Assembly (NCBI GenBank): GCA_036381215.1
Contig: DASVDF010000099.1
Coordinates: 1-16,143 of the forward strand
Reading direction: 5' to 3'
Source of the DNA: IDS-8 sp036381215
Lineage (GTDB): Bacteria; Pseudomonadota; Gammaproteobacteria; Steroidobacterales; Woeseiaceae
DNA length: 16,143 nucleotides
Below the pieces are notes generated by a model that saw only the letters and a program-made list of their open reading frames with translations, was not told the origin of the DNA and ran no database searches. Numbering within the stretch: the stretch's first letter is position 1; each line of letters opens with the position of its first letter. Below are positions 1-7,377 of the stretch, piece by piece. The position numbers and the translations under genes are program-made.

Positions 1-591
1 GGTTCGGATCCGCGGTCGACGTCCGCGTACGTGCGAGCGCGGGCACACGGCGAAAAGGCCGTTCGCGAAGCATTCCCCGATGCCGTCGTCCTGCAGCCGA
101 GCGTCATGTTCGGACGCAACGACAGCTTTCTCTCGGCCATCGAGATGGCCACGCGTTTCCCGGTGGTGCCGCTCTTCGGCCGCGGCGATACACGGCTGCA
201 ATCGGTATACGTCGCGGACGTGGCGAGCGCCGCCGCAACGGTGATTGCCGATCCGCAGACGCCGCCGCGCGAGCTGGAGCTCGGCGGCGGGGAGACGCTC
301 ACTTATCGCGAGATCGTCGCAGCCGTCGCCGCGCATCTCGGCCGCCGCCGCTGGCTCGTGCCGCTGCCGTTCGCGGCCTGGAAGGCGCTGGCCGCGGGCG
401 CTTCGCTGCTCCCGTCGCCGCCGCTCACCCGCAACCAGGTGATCCTGATGGAGAGCGACAACGTGGTGACCGGCCGCACCCCCACCTTCGCCGACCTCGG
501 GCTTCGACCTGCGAGCCTGCGGCAGAAGCTGCCCGACTGCCTGCCGCGCTTGCGCCTGCCAACGCACGACGCAGGTCGGGAACAGCGGTAA
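1..591 (+). CDS. 3' part of an NDUFA9-like atypical SDR (NAD(P)-binding epimerase-type protein)
   Basis: The frame is open from the first base, so the gene begins to the left of the window; 196 residues plus the stop are visible. The fragment starts just before the active-site tyrosine of an extended short-chain dehydrogenase (Y11), followed by the family blocks HGEKAV, LQPSVMFGRND, FPVVPLFGRGDTRLQSVYV and VADVASA. This order matches the 'complex I NDUFA9 subunit family' of bacterial atypical SDRs, which bind NAD(P)H and whose physiological substrate is mostly unknown. The usual YxxxK dyad reads Y-V-R-A-R, so lysine is replaced by arginine, fitting a member with weak or no classical dehydrogenase activity. 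The amino-terminal Rossmann glycine motif lies outside the window. It lies 124 bases upstream of the CLC gene on the same strand. Family assignment is fairly sure; function is not. Confidence 0.8.
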   Translation, partial: GSDPRSTSAYVRARAHGEKAVREAFPDAVVLQPSVMFGRNDSFLSAIEMATRFPVVPLFGRGDTRLQSVYVADVASAAATVIADPQTPPRELELGGGETLTYREIVAAVAAHLGRRRWLVPLPFAAWKALAAGASLLPSPPLTRNQVILMESDNVVTGRTPTFADLGLRPASLRQKLPDCLPRLRLPTHDAGREQR

Positions 592-715
592 GATAGCGCA
601 CGTGCTCGTTGCGATTCCCCCATCCGGTCATGCCGCCGCCGCCCTGCCGGCGGACGATTTCGTAGCCCGTAAAGCCCGGCCGAGCCCTTCGGGCGCGTAA
701 ACGATCCGCCGCGGA

Positions 716-2524
716 ATGTTCCTGCCGAATCGTCGTGAAGCCGGCGTGCACGGAGCGGGCCTCCTGGCCCTGTCGCTGCTCGGCGTGGTCATCGGCGTCA
801 TCACCGGCTTCGGTGCGATCCTTTTCCGGATGCTGATCTCCGTCGTCCATAACCTGTTTTTCCTCGGCGAGCTTTCGACCGCTTACGACGCCAACGTCTT
901 TACCTCGCCGAGCCCCTGGGGCGCCGCCATCGTGTTCGCCCCGGTCCTCGGCGGTGTCGTCGTGACCTTTCTGGTCACGCGCTATGCGCCGGAGGCGCGC
1001 GGGCATGGCGTTCCCGAGGTGATGGACGCGGTTTTCTACAATGAAGGCCGCATTCGCCCGGCCGTGGCCGCCGTCAAGTCGCTGGCGTCGGCATTCTCCA
1101 TCGGCAGCGGTGCTTCCGTCGGTCGTGAAGGGCCGATCATCCAGATCGGCGCCTCGCTCGGCTCCACGATCGGCGGCCTGGTCCGCATGCAGCCGTGGCA
1201 GCGCATTACCCTGGTTGCCGCCGGTGCCGGGGCCGGCATCGCGGCCACTTTCAACACGCCCATCGGCGGCGTGCTGTTCGCGATCGAGCTGATGCTGCCG
1301 GAAGTGAGCGTGCGCACGTTCCTTCCCGTGGCGCTGGCTACGGGCACCGCAACCTGGATCAGTCATATCTACCTGGGGATGAGCCCCGCCTTCCTGCTGC
1401 CGAACCTGCCGACACCCGAACTGCACGCCACGTCGCTCGTCACACTCCTGCTCTACGCCGGCCTCGGCGTCCTGGCCGGCCTCACGGCCACGGCATTCAT
1501 CCGCGGCCTGCATGCCAGCGAAGGCGTGTTTGCCCGGATCGGCAACCCGTACGCGCGGCACGCGCTCGGCACCTTCGGGGTCGGCGTCATGATCTATGCG
1601 TTGTTCCTCTGGCAGGGCCATTACTTCGTCGAGGGCGTCGGCTATTCCACCGTGCAAAGCATCCTGCTCGGCGGCACGCCTGCGCTCAGCCTGCTCTCGG
1701 TTCTGCTGGTGGCCAAGCTCGCCGCGACCTGTCTCAGCCTGGGGTCCGGTGCTTCCGGCGGGGTTTTCTCACCGTCGCTGTTCATCGGCGCGGCGCTCGG
1801 CGGTGCCGTGGCGGCCCTGTTGATCGTGCTGTTTCCACATGCCGGCTTCAGCCTGCCGGCGTTCGCCACGGTCGGCATGGCAGCCGTCGTGGGCGGGGGC
1901 ACGGGCGCCGCGATGACCGCGGTCACCATGATCTTCGAGATGACGCGCAATTACGAAATCGTCATGCCGATGATCGTCGCGGTGGCTGTCAGCGTCGGCG
2001 TGCGCCGCGTCCTGTCGCGCGAGAACATCTACACGATCAAGCTGGTCGCGCGGCGGCATTTCCTGCCGAAGTCGCTGCATGCCAGCATGTTTCTCGTGCG
2101 CCGCGCCGTCGAGGTCGCGGACAGGGACTTCGTGGCGGTGCCGGGCGGGCAAAGCCTCGGCGCGTGCCTGCGTACCGGCGAGAGCGGCGGGGATACCCGG
2201 TACCTGGTCGTCGCGCGCGGTCAGCGGATTGCGGGAGTACTGCGAGTCAGCACGATACTGCGTCATCCTCTCGATTCATCCGGTGCTGGCACGCCGCTCG
2301 GAACCCTCGCCAGCCGCCGGTACACGATCGCGCACGAGAACGACATCATGTTCGACGTCATCCGGCGCATGTGGCGGCGCGGTGCTTCGATGACCATCGT
2401 CGTCCGCGACGGCGTAAGGGTGCCGCACATCAGCGATGTCGTCGGCATCATCGCGAAGGAGCACGTCGCGGACTCCGTTGCGGAGAGCATCCGGCCCTAC
2501 GAGTCCGCACAGCCCATGGTGTGA
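716..2524 (+). CDS. CLC-family chloride channel/transporter with C-terminal CBS region
   Basis: This is an integral inner-membrane CLC protein of 602 residues that moves chloride or related anions. The three ion-pathway signatures are present: GHGVPE at residues 96-101 (GSGIP in E. coli ClcA), GREGP at 136-140 with the gating glutamate E138, and GASGGVFSP at 345-353. NYEIVMP near 412-418 sits where the anion-coordinating tyrosine is expected (Y413). About 450 residues of hydrophobic segments precede a soluble tail (about 460-600) of the length and character of a CBS pair. At the internal proton-glutamate position the sequence reads A-I-E-L (L192), not I-E-E as in ClcA; the eukaryotic channels have I-E-V there. 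Conduction may therefore be channel-like or loosely coupled, although some bacterial homologues lacking this glutamate still exchange protons. The ATG at 716 is the only sensible start because a TAA in frame lies at 698; no strong Shine-Dalgarno site is seen. Confidence 0.95.
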   Translation: MFLPNRREAGVHGAGLLALSLLGVVIGVITGFGAILFRMLISVVHNLFFLGELSTAYDANVFTSPSPWGAAIVFAPVLGGVVVTFLVTRYAPEARGHGVPEVMDAVFYNEGRIRPAVAAVKSLASAFSIGSGASVGREGPIIQIGASLGSTIGGLVRMQPWQRITLVAAGAGAGIAATFNTPIGGVLFAIELMLPEVSVRTFLPVALATGTATWISHIYLGMSPAFLLPNLPTPELHATSLVTLLLYAGLGVLAGLTATAFIRGLHASEGVFARIGNPYARHALGTFGVGVMIYALFLWQGHYFVEGVGYSTVQSILLGGTPALSLLSVLLVAKLAATCLSLGSGASGGVFSPSLFIGAALGGAVAALLIVLFPHAGFSLPAFATVGMAAVVGGGTGAAMTAVTMIFEMTRNYEIVMPMIVAVAVSVGVRRVLSRENIYTIKLVARRHFLPKSLHASMFLVRRAVEVADRDFVAVPGGQSLGACLRTGESGGDTRYLVVARGQRIAGVLRVSTILRHPLDSSGAGTPLGTLASRRYTIAHENDIMFDVIRRMWRRGASMTIVVRDGVRVPHISDVVGIIAKEHVADSVAESIRPYESAQPMV

Positions 2525-2769
2525 GCGGCGCGGTTCGGCGCGGTGCCGCAAGAGCAGCCGCCATGAAGCCTCCGCTCGAGGTTCGGTGGGCCTTTCCGGA
2601 GTGCCAGCCGGGCCGCAGCTGACGAGACTCGTCGAAACCTACAGCGCTGGAGCGGACCGAACGTGGTCCGCGATCTCCTGTTGTTCAAGTGCCTGCCGGC
2701 TGCGCAAATAGCGAGGACGCCCTACGCGGCCAGCAATCGTGAGAAAGCCGGAACAGGCACAGAAATTCT

Positions 2770-3183
2770 CGCATTTCACTTAATCTCGGCGCCGCCCCGC
2801 CGAACGATTTCCCGTTGACGGTCACGAACGCGCTCGGCCACGAGACCCGGAGCGAAACGGACCCGGCGCACGGGGAAGCGACCCGCATCGTCGATCCCAA
2901 CGGCCTCATATCGACGACCGCCTACGATACCTTCGGCCGCCCTCCGAGGTGACGCCAGCTGGTCTGCCCACGCAGTCCTTGCGTTATTTCCGGTGCGACA
3001 CGAGCTGTCCGCCCGAGGCCGTCTTTTGGCTGGGAACGTATGCCGCTGGTGCACCACGTCAACCGGCTGCGACACGATCGAGATGGGTTACGACGTGCTC
3101 GGCCGGATGTCCGCGCGGCGCGCCAACGGTGCCGTTGTCGGGCAGTGGTTCTATGACAATCGGCCAGCGACAAGGGTCTGGGC
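2770..3183 (+). pseudogene. Frameshifted 5' remnant of an Rhs/YD-repeat gene
   Basis: Rhs-like protein sequence is readable here but in three successive frames. Frame 1 gives FPLTVTNALGHETRSETD and ends GLISTTAYDTFGR before a TGA at 2950. Frame 3 then gives EVTPAGLPTQSLRYFRCDT up to about 3055. Frame 2 gives IEMGYDVLGRMSARRANG and QWFYDN up to about 3157, after which the frame returns to that of the long downstream gene (SASDKGLGLLDYEDSY). The pieces are collinear with one another and with the open gene, so this is one ancestral gene carrying at least three small indels, not several genes. No start codon, ribosome site or recognisable Rhs amino-terminal region occurs upstream; 2525-2769 holds no gene I can recognise. 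Real decay is most likely, but errors in an assembly could produce the same picture. Confidence 0.75.
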
Positions 3184-5415
3184 TTGCTCGATTACGAGGA
3201 CAGCTACCCGAACAGCGACGCCTACCGGCTGCGCAAGTACTACTACTATTCCTCGGCCGCCACGAACCCCAAGGTGCTGACTCGTACATTGCACCGCTTC
3301 TACGAGGGCAGCGCGACTACCGATTACGAGACCCGCTATTACACCGACAGCTTCTACGGCCGGCCCAAGGGCATCGGCTACCCCGGCGGGGTTGGGGTCG
3401 CCTACGTCTACAACGCGGGCGGTTACCTGGTGCAGGAGAAGGACGCTTCGAGCAGCTACGTGATCCGCCAGGTCACGGCCCGGGATGCCCGGAACCAAGT
3501 GCAGGAGGCGACACTGGCCGACGGAGATCTGAGCTACGCGGCCGACTACTACCCGGCCACGGGTCAGATGAAGGCTATCACGGTGACCGGCGCGAGCGGG
3601 GCAGTGCATGCCCTCGATTACACCTACGACGGCTACGGCAACCTGCACACGCAGACCAAGGTCTACGCCGGCGGCACCGCTTCCGAGACCTTCTGGTACG
3701 ACGACCTGCACCGCCTGCAAGAGAGCGATCGCAGCTGGCCGGGCGGTTCGCAGATCATCAACTACGACTACGACCCTGCCGGCAACCTGACGCTCAAGGA
3801 CGATTATGCGACGGCCTATGCCTACACCGGCAGCCGCCCGAACGCCGTTTCCTCCATCACCAAGGTGGGTAGCGGTACGGCGACCTTCACGTACGACGCG
3901 AGCGGCAACCGCCTAACGGGCGACGGCAAGACGCTGGCCTACACCGCCTTCAACCGCCCCGCCACCATCACCGCGGGCGGCGTGACCGCCTCCTTCGCCT
4001 ACGGCGCGGATCTCGCACGCTACCGTCAGGACAAGAGCACCGGAGAGACGATCCTCTACATCGACAAGCTGATGGAGATCGTGCAGGACGGTGGCTCAAC
4101 CGAGTACCGGCATTACCTGGGCGACGTCGCCATCCTCACCAAGACGGGAGGCCTCGACGATCCCTATCCCGCGGTCAGCTTCCTGCACCGCGACCGCCTG
4201 GGCAGCGTGGTCACCATCACCGACGAAAACGGTGAGGCAGAGGCGCGCGGCTACGATCCGTTCGGCAAACCGCGCGAGCCCGACGGTGCGAACAAGGTCC
4301 CGCCGGTGCTCGGCAGCGCCATCACGGACCGTGGCTTCACGGACCACGAGCACCTGGACGCCTCACAGCTCATCCACATGAACGGCCGGGTGTACGACTA
4401 CAACCTGGGGCGATTCCTGTCCGTCGACCCGCTCATTCAGGCCCCGGGCCACAGCCAGAGCCTCAACCCCTACTCCTACATCATGAACAACCCGCTCGCC
4501 GGCATCGATCCATCCGGGTTCTCATGTGGCACGAGAATCAACACTAATGGAGCCGGGTCGATGTGCAGTGACCCGTATGGAAATGTTCGCGCGAACGTTA
4601 CGGTCACCGGCGACAAGGCGAATATTCATCTGACGGGTGGCAACGGAGCCCAGCAGCAAGCGGCTCAGAACGCCATTGTCCGCGCATTCGAGGCGGCAGG
4701 ATACCGCCAAGTCGATCAGATCGGGTCGCAGCACAGTAATGCCGGGTCGCCATCGCTGGTTTGTACCAATCCGGCCCAGTACCAGTACTCCCAAATGGGA
4801 CCTTCCGATACTAATGTATTCGCCGATATCGCAAGGGCCGATATTCCTTTCGCTTCGCGGGCTTTGAATTTGATCGATGCGTCTTTGGCTCCGATTCACG
4901 GGCTGAAGATCTGGCTAGATACCGGCGAGTACGTGCCTGTTGGGCCTCTCACAAACATGATGCCAACTGACGAGGAACTGCAAACCGCTGGCATCGCTTC
5001 ACTCCTCGCCACGGGACCAGCTGGGATGAGCCGAAGCATGATCGGGAAGGGCGCTGTATCATTGGCAGATGATATCGCGAGGGGAATTCCTAAAATTACG
5101 GAGTCGGGCCTCGCAAGGATCGAACAACATTTATCTCGACCGGCGTTGAAGGCACTGGATGATCCCGCGAACGCCGCAATGCTCCAGCGCCTGCGATCGG
5201 GTAGCACGTCGCCGCAGGACGTAAATTTCTATCTGCACGAACTTAAGGAGTCGTCGCTGATGAAGCGTGGACTAGATGCTCGGGACGCCCATCTCGGGAC
5301 TCTTAAATGGCAAGGTATCCCGTATGAAGCGGGATACGAGTCGCAGCTGTACGCGCCAGAAGTGATAGAACAGTTTCCGGAGTTGTTCAATCCAGCTGCA
5401 TGGGCAAAGAAATGA
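3184..5415 (+). CDS. C-terminal part of an Rhs polymorphic toxin (YD repeats, Rhs core, variable tip)
   Basis: The open stretch runs from just after a TGA at 3154-3156; the TTG at 3184 is only the first possible start, and the gene is probably 5'-truncated. It encodes 743 residues. Residues 1 to about 400 are tyrosine-rich YD repeats (YDGYGN, YDYDPAGNL, YDASGNRL, YDPFGKPR). The Rhs core hallmark follows: MNGRVYDYNLGRFLSVDP at 399-416, then NPYSYIMNNPLAGIDPSG, ending near residue 446. In this family the core forms a shell that encloses a C-terminal toxin for delivery to competing cells. The tip (447-743) is unlike the core and lower in GC. It has a hydrophobic alanine-rich part and a final block with HELKESSLM (685-693), DARDAH (698-703) and LYAPEVIEQFPELFNP; the His/Glu residues are candidate catalytic positions. 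I cannot name the toxin family. The next gene overlaps its stop. Confidence 0.85.
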   Translation: MLDYEDSYPNSDAYRLRKYYYYSSAATNPKVLTRTLHRFYEGSATTDYETRYYTDSFYGRPKGIGYPGGVGVAYVYNAGGYLVQEKDASSSYVIRQVTARDARNQVQEATLADGDLSYAADYYPATGQMKAITVTGASGAVHALDYTYDGYGNLHTQTKVYAGGTASETFWYDDLHRLQESDRSWPGGSQIINYDYDPAGNLTLKDDYATAYAYTGSRPNAVSSITKVGSGTATFTYDASGNRLTGDGKTLAYTAFNRPATITAGGVTASFAYGADLARYRQDKSTGETILYIDKLMEIVQDGGSTEYRHYLGDVAILTKTGGLDDPYPAVSFLHRDRLGSVVTITDENGEAEARGYDPFGKPREPDGANKVPPVLGSAITDRGFTDHEHLDASQLIHMNGRVYDYNLGRFLSVDPLIQAPGHSQSLNPYSYIMNNPLAGIDPSGFSCGTRINTNGAGSMCSDPYGNVRANVTVTGDKANIHLTGGNGAQQQAAQNAIVRAFEAAGYRQVDQIGSQHSNAGSPSLVCTNPAQYQYSQMGPSDTNVFADIARADIPFASRALNLIDASLAPIHGLKIWLDTGEYVPVGPLTNMMPTDEELQTAGIASLLATGPAGMSRSMIGKGAVSLADDIARGIPKITESGLARIEQHLSRPALKALDDPANAAMLQRLRSGSTSPQDVNFYLHELKESSLMKRGLDARDAHLGTLKWQGIPYEAGYESQLYAPEVIEQFPELFNPAAWAKK

Positions 5416-5810
5416 CTGACTACTTCCAGAATTGGACTAATAGCCTTCTGACGGCGCCGCCCGTGGCGCTGACTCAACCTTTTGAGGTTGGCGGCGAACA
5501 CAACAAACATCTCGGCCCGCGTTGGGAGTTTGCAAAAGTGAGGTTTCGAGTTGAGCCTCACGATGGATTGGATTTGCAGATCCAACCGCTGCTGAAGCTC
5601 CAAAGCTTGGAGCAAAGGCATTTTCTTACATCTGCTGCTTACGGATTGCTCGACGTTTTGCTGACAGATTTAACAGGACCAGTTCGCAACATGCGAATTA
5701 CGGTGATTGATGCGGAAGAGAGCACGGTCGACTCGAACCAACATGCGTTCCGAATGGCGGGTCGAGATGCTGGACGCAAGTTATTGGAGCTGCTATCACA
5801 CGGAGCATAG
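5412..5810 (+). CDS. Candidate immunity protein resembling EF-G domain IV
   Basis: The ATG at 5412 overlaps the Rhs stop as ATGA, which suggests translational coupling; an in-frame ATG at 5400 also exists but would overlap further. The product is 132 residues, soluble, with no signal peptide. Position directly behind an Rhs tip is the classic place for the cognate immunity protein. The sequence can be laid by eye along domain IV of elongation factor G: H30-x-K32 with G35-x-R37 and F40-A41-x-V43, then V47-E48-P49, corresponds to the H-x-K-x-x-G-x-R/x-F-A-x-V...EP segment. GLLDVLLTDLTGPVRNMRIT matches the helix and following strand, and V106-D107-S108 plus A112-F113-x-M-A116 matches the VDSSELAFKLA segment. 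The resemblance spans nearly the whole protein but was made from memory, not by a search. Codon and base use are like the toxin tip and unlike the Rhs core. Immunity function is inferred only from position. Confidence 0.7.
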   Translation: MTDYFQNWTNSLLTAPPVALTQPFEVGGEHNKHLGPRWEFAKVRFRVEPHDGLDLQIQPLLKLQSLEQRHFLTSAAYGLLDVLLTDLTGPVRNMRITVIDAEESTVDSNQHAFRMAGRDAGRKLLELLSHGA

Positions 5811-5940
5811 GTCGACCATGGAACCTTCTGGTGCTGCTGCGTGTCTCGATAATGCCGATCAGCAATTTCGTGCCTGCAACAAAATACCCCGGGGTCAAGG
5901 AACTCCTCGAAGCCTGACTTATCGGCTATGGCTTTCATGA

Positions 5941-6008
5941 CGTCCTACTACTACTCGTCCGTCGGCACGACTAGAAGGCACTGACCCGCACACTCACCGG
6001 TCTATATG
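5941..6008 (+). pseudogene. Short Rhs core remnant, duplicated relative to the upstream Rhs gene
   Basis: TACTACTACTCGTCC at 5946-5960, followed after a frame change by codons for KALTRTLTGLY, matches YYYYSSAATNPKVLTRTLHRFY encoded at about 3238-3303 of the upstream gene in both order and spacing. It is too short and frameshifted to be expressed. It shows that a second Rhs copy once lay downstream of the immunity gene. The bases between it and the immunity stop (5811-5940) show no gene that I can recognise. Confidence 0.6.
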
Positions 6009-6106
6009 CAAAATGCGCGACCCCCAACTCCATGCGTGTTGGTGATGCTGATCATTAATTCCGACCGAAGGCGGTCACGAGCCCGGCACATAGCGGTCAG
6101 TGTGAC

Positions 6107-6451
6107 GTGCTGGCCCACTCCGCGATCCGCAACTTCGCCGATTCCGGGTTTATCAACGTGCGCACGGCGTACGACCGGCGCGGCCACAAAACCTTCGAGT
6201 CGCAGCCTTACGATCCCGCCGCCGGCGAAATGGGAGTTCTCGGCACGCGCTACCTGAGCTACGGCGCCCTCGGCCGCCTCCAGTCGAAGGAGCAGGATCA
6301 GGCAGATGGCACGATTCTCCTCACGAGCTACAGCTACGCCGGCCTCAAGACTTCGATCAATGCCGGAGGCCTACTGATGCGTGTATTCCGGCGATGCCGG
6401 TCGCTGATTCCGGTGAAGGTGGCTCGCAGCAGAAGGGCTGGAAGCCGTTGA
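6107..6451 (+). pseudogene. Rhs/YD-repeat remnant
   Basis: The frame encodes Rhs-type sequence from about 6125 to 6373: FINVRTAYDRRGHKTFESQ, then GTRYLSYGALGRLQSKEQDQ and LTSYSYAGLKTSINAGG. These are typical YD-repeat units from the middle of an Rhs protein, upstream of the core. A further SGDAGR can be read in another frame near 6385-6405, indicating a frameshift. There is no plausible start or ribosome site, and the segment ends at a stop soon after the similarity fades. In a normal Rhs gene this portion would precede the YYYSS segment, yet here it follows the remnant at 5941, so the pieces are shuffled or come from different displaced copies. The bases from 6452 to 6611 hold nothing I can identify. 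Confidence 0.65.
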
Positions 6452-6611
6452 TACCGGCGAATGGGGAAGCTATATCCGGCCATCGCTCAAGCTCGATGGC
6501 GCAAGTCGGATCGCGCCTGGGGCGACTTCGGGGCGACGACCTTGTGTCGATGTCGTGACACGCAAGCAGAATCGGCGTGTGCGAGCATAGTTTTATACCG
6601 ATCGAGCTCGA

Positions 6612-7196
6612 TCAACCTTCACTGCGCGCTAGCACGCGCTCGATGCGCCGGTCCGGGATCACCCAGATCAGGGCCGTGAGCCAGTAGATCGCGACCGCGG
6701 CCCAGGGCCAGGCGAAGGCGAGGGCGATCGCAGCGATGTACAGGAGCGGCGACAGTTTGCCCTTCCAGTCGTGACGGATCGCTCTCCGCAGCATGGAATC
6801 GGCTCCCTGGTACGCGATGATGCGTTGCTGCAGGACCACGTAGGCAATGGCCGCCATCAGGAGGACAAAGCCGTAAGCGGCGACGGGCAGGGTTTCGAAA
6901 TGGCTTTCGTTGATCCAGCCGGTGGTGAACGGGATGAGGGAAAGCCAGAACAGCAGGTACAGGTTGGCCCAGAGCATGGAGCCCGTGACCCTTTCGCACG
7001 TGTGCAGCATGTGGTGATGATTGTTCCAGTAGATGCCGAGGTAGGTGAAGCTCAGCACGTAGCTCAGGAAGATCGGCAGCAGCGGCTTCAGGGCGCCGAG
7101 GCCGGTGCCGTGCGGCACCTTCAACTCCAGTACCATGATGGTGATGATGATGGCGAGCACGCCGTCGGAGAACGCTTCGAGTCGGTTCTTGGGCAT
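6612..7196 (-). CDS. TMEM175/DUF1211-family putative potassium channel
   Basis: This membrane protein of 194 residues carries the family signature at its start, RLEAFSDGVLAI (residues 5-16, the R-x3-FSDG motif that lines the pore in TMEM175 channels). IYWNNHHHMLH at 55-65 and NLYLLFWLSLIPF at 78-90 also match. Hydrophobic segments lie near 10-27, 40-58, 75-92, 103-123 and 150-178, consistent with the roughly six-helix bacterial type that assembles as a tetramer and passes potassium with modest selectivity. Length is normal for the bacterial family. The frame extends to a GTG at 7205, but GGGGAG lies 8 bases before the ATG at 7196, so I chose the ATG. Upstream on the same strand lies the S10 peptidase, separated by about 250 bases with REP-like repeats, so it is probably not one operon. 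The physiological role is not shown by context. Confidence 0.9.
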   Translation of the reverse strand: MPKNRLEAFSDGVLAIIITIMVLELKVPHGTGLGALKPLLPIFLSYVLSFTYLGIYWNNHHHMLHTCERVTGSMLWANLYLLFWLSLIPFTTGWINESHFETLPVAAYGFVLLMAAIAYVVLQQRIIAYQGADSMLRRAIRHDWKGKLSPLLYIAAIALAFAWPWAAVAIYWLTALIWVIPDRRIERVLARSEG

Positions 7197-7204
7197 CGGT
7201 TTCA

Positions 7205-7210
7205 CTCCCC
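7205..7210 (-). promoter_or_regulatory. Ribosome binding site deciding the TMEM175-family start
   Basis: The minus strand reads GGGGAG here with an 8-base spacer to the ATG at 7196. It abuts or overlaps the alternative GTG start at 7203-7205, which could not use it. This favours the ATG and a product of 194 residues. Confidence 0.6.
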
Positions 7211-7296
7211 GGTCGAGGGGATCTGTTGAGGATAACCGGCTTCAGGATAGCCGCTGTGGATGGCCGTTTTGCGTGCGTGATTGTTGGATTGCGTTT

Positions 7297-7322
7297 GGTT
7301 GGGCGCGATGTTGCGCTCCTAC
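7297..7322 (-). repeat. REP-like palindrome (degenerate copy)
   Basis: It reads GGTTGGGCGCGATG followed by TTGCGCTCCTAC, the reverse orientation of the GTAGGAGCGCGC-type element, with mismatches in the left arm. Confidence 0.55.
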
Positions 7323-7377
7323 GGGCGTTTGGTCGCGCGCGAGGTGCGGTGTTTGGTCGGGCGCGAGGTCGGTGTTT

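Noticed and set aside
1..21. GGATCC, CCGCGG and GTCGAC sites in a row at the left edge, like a cloning polylinker
   Set aside because: The same bases encode GSDPRSTSAY, which fits the expected SDR family sequence before the active-site tyrosine, so they are natural coding sequence.
636..694. GC hairpins (CCGCCG...CGGCGG and GCCC-TTC-GGGC) after the SDR gene as a terminator
   Set aside because: No T tract follows; such hairpins are frequent by chance at this GC content.
425..1657. Long minus-strand open frame of 410 codons opposite the CLC gene
   Set aside because: Its peptide is low-complexity (Gly/Ala/Arg/Asp/His-rich) with no domain, while the opposite strand has a clear CLC protein; it is a GC-driven shadow.
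2943..3160. Programmed frameshifting in the Rhs gene
   Set aside because: Three separate shifts without slippery heptamers or stimulatory structures fit decay or sequence error better.
6461..6679. Small plus-strand open frame of 72 codons after the Rhs remnants
   Set aside because: No similarity or ribosome site, and its 3' part overlaps the TMEM175-family gene in antisense.
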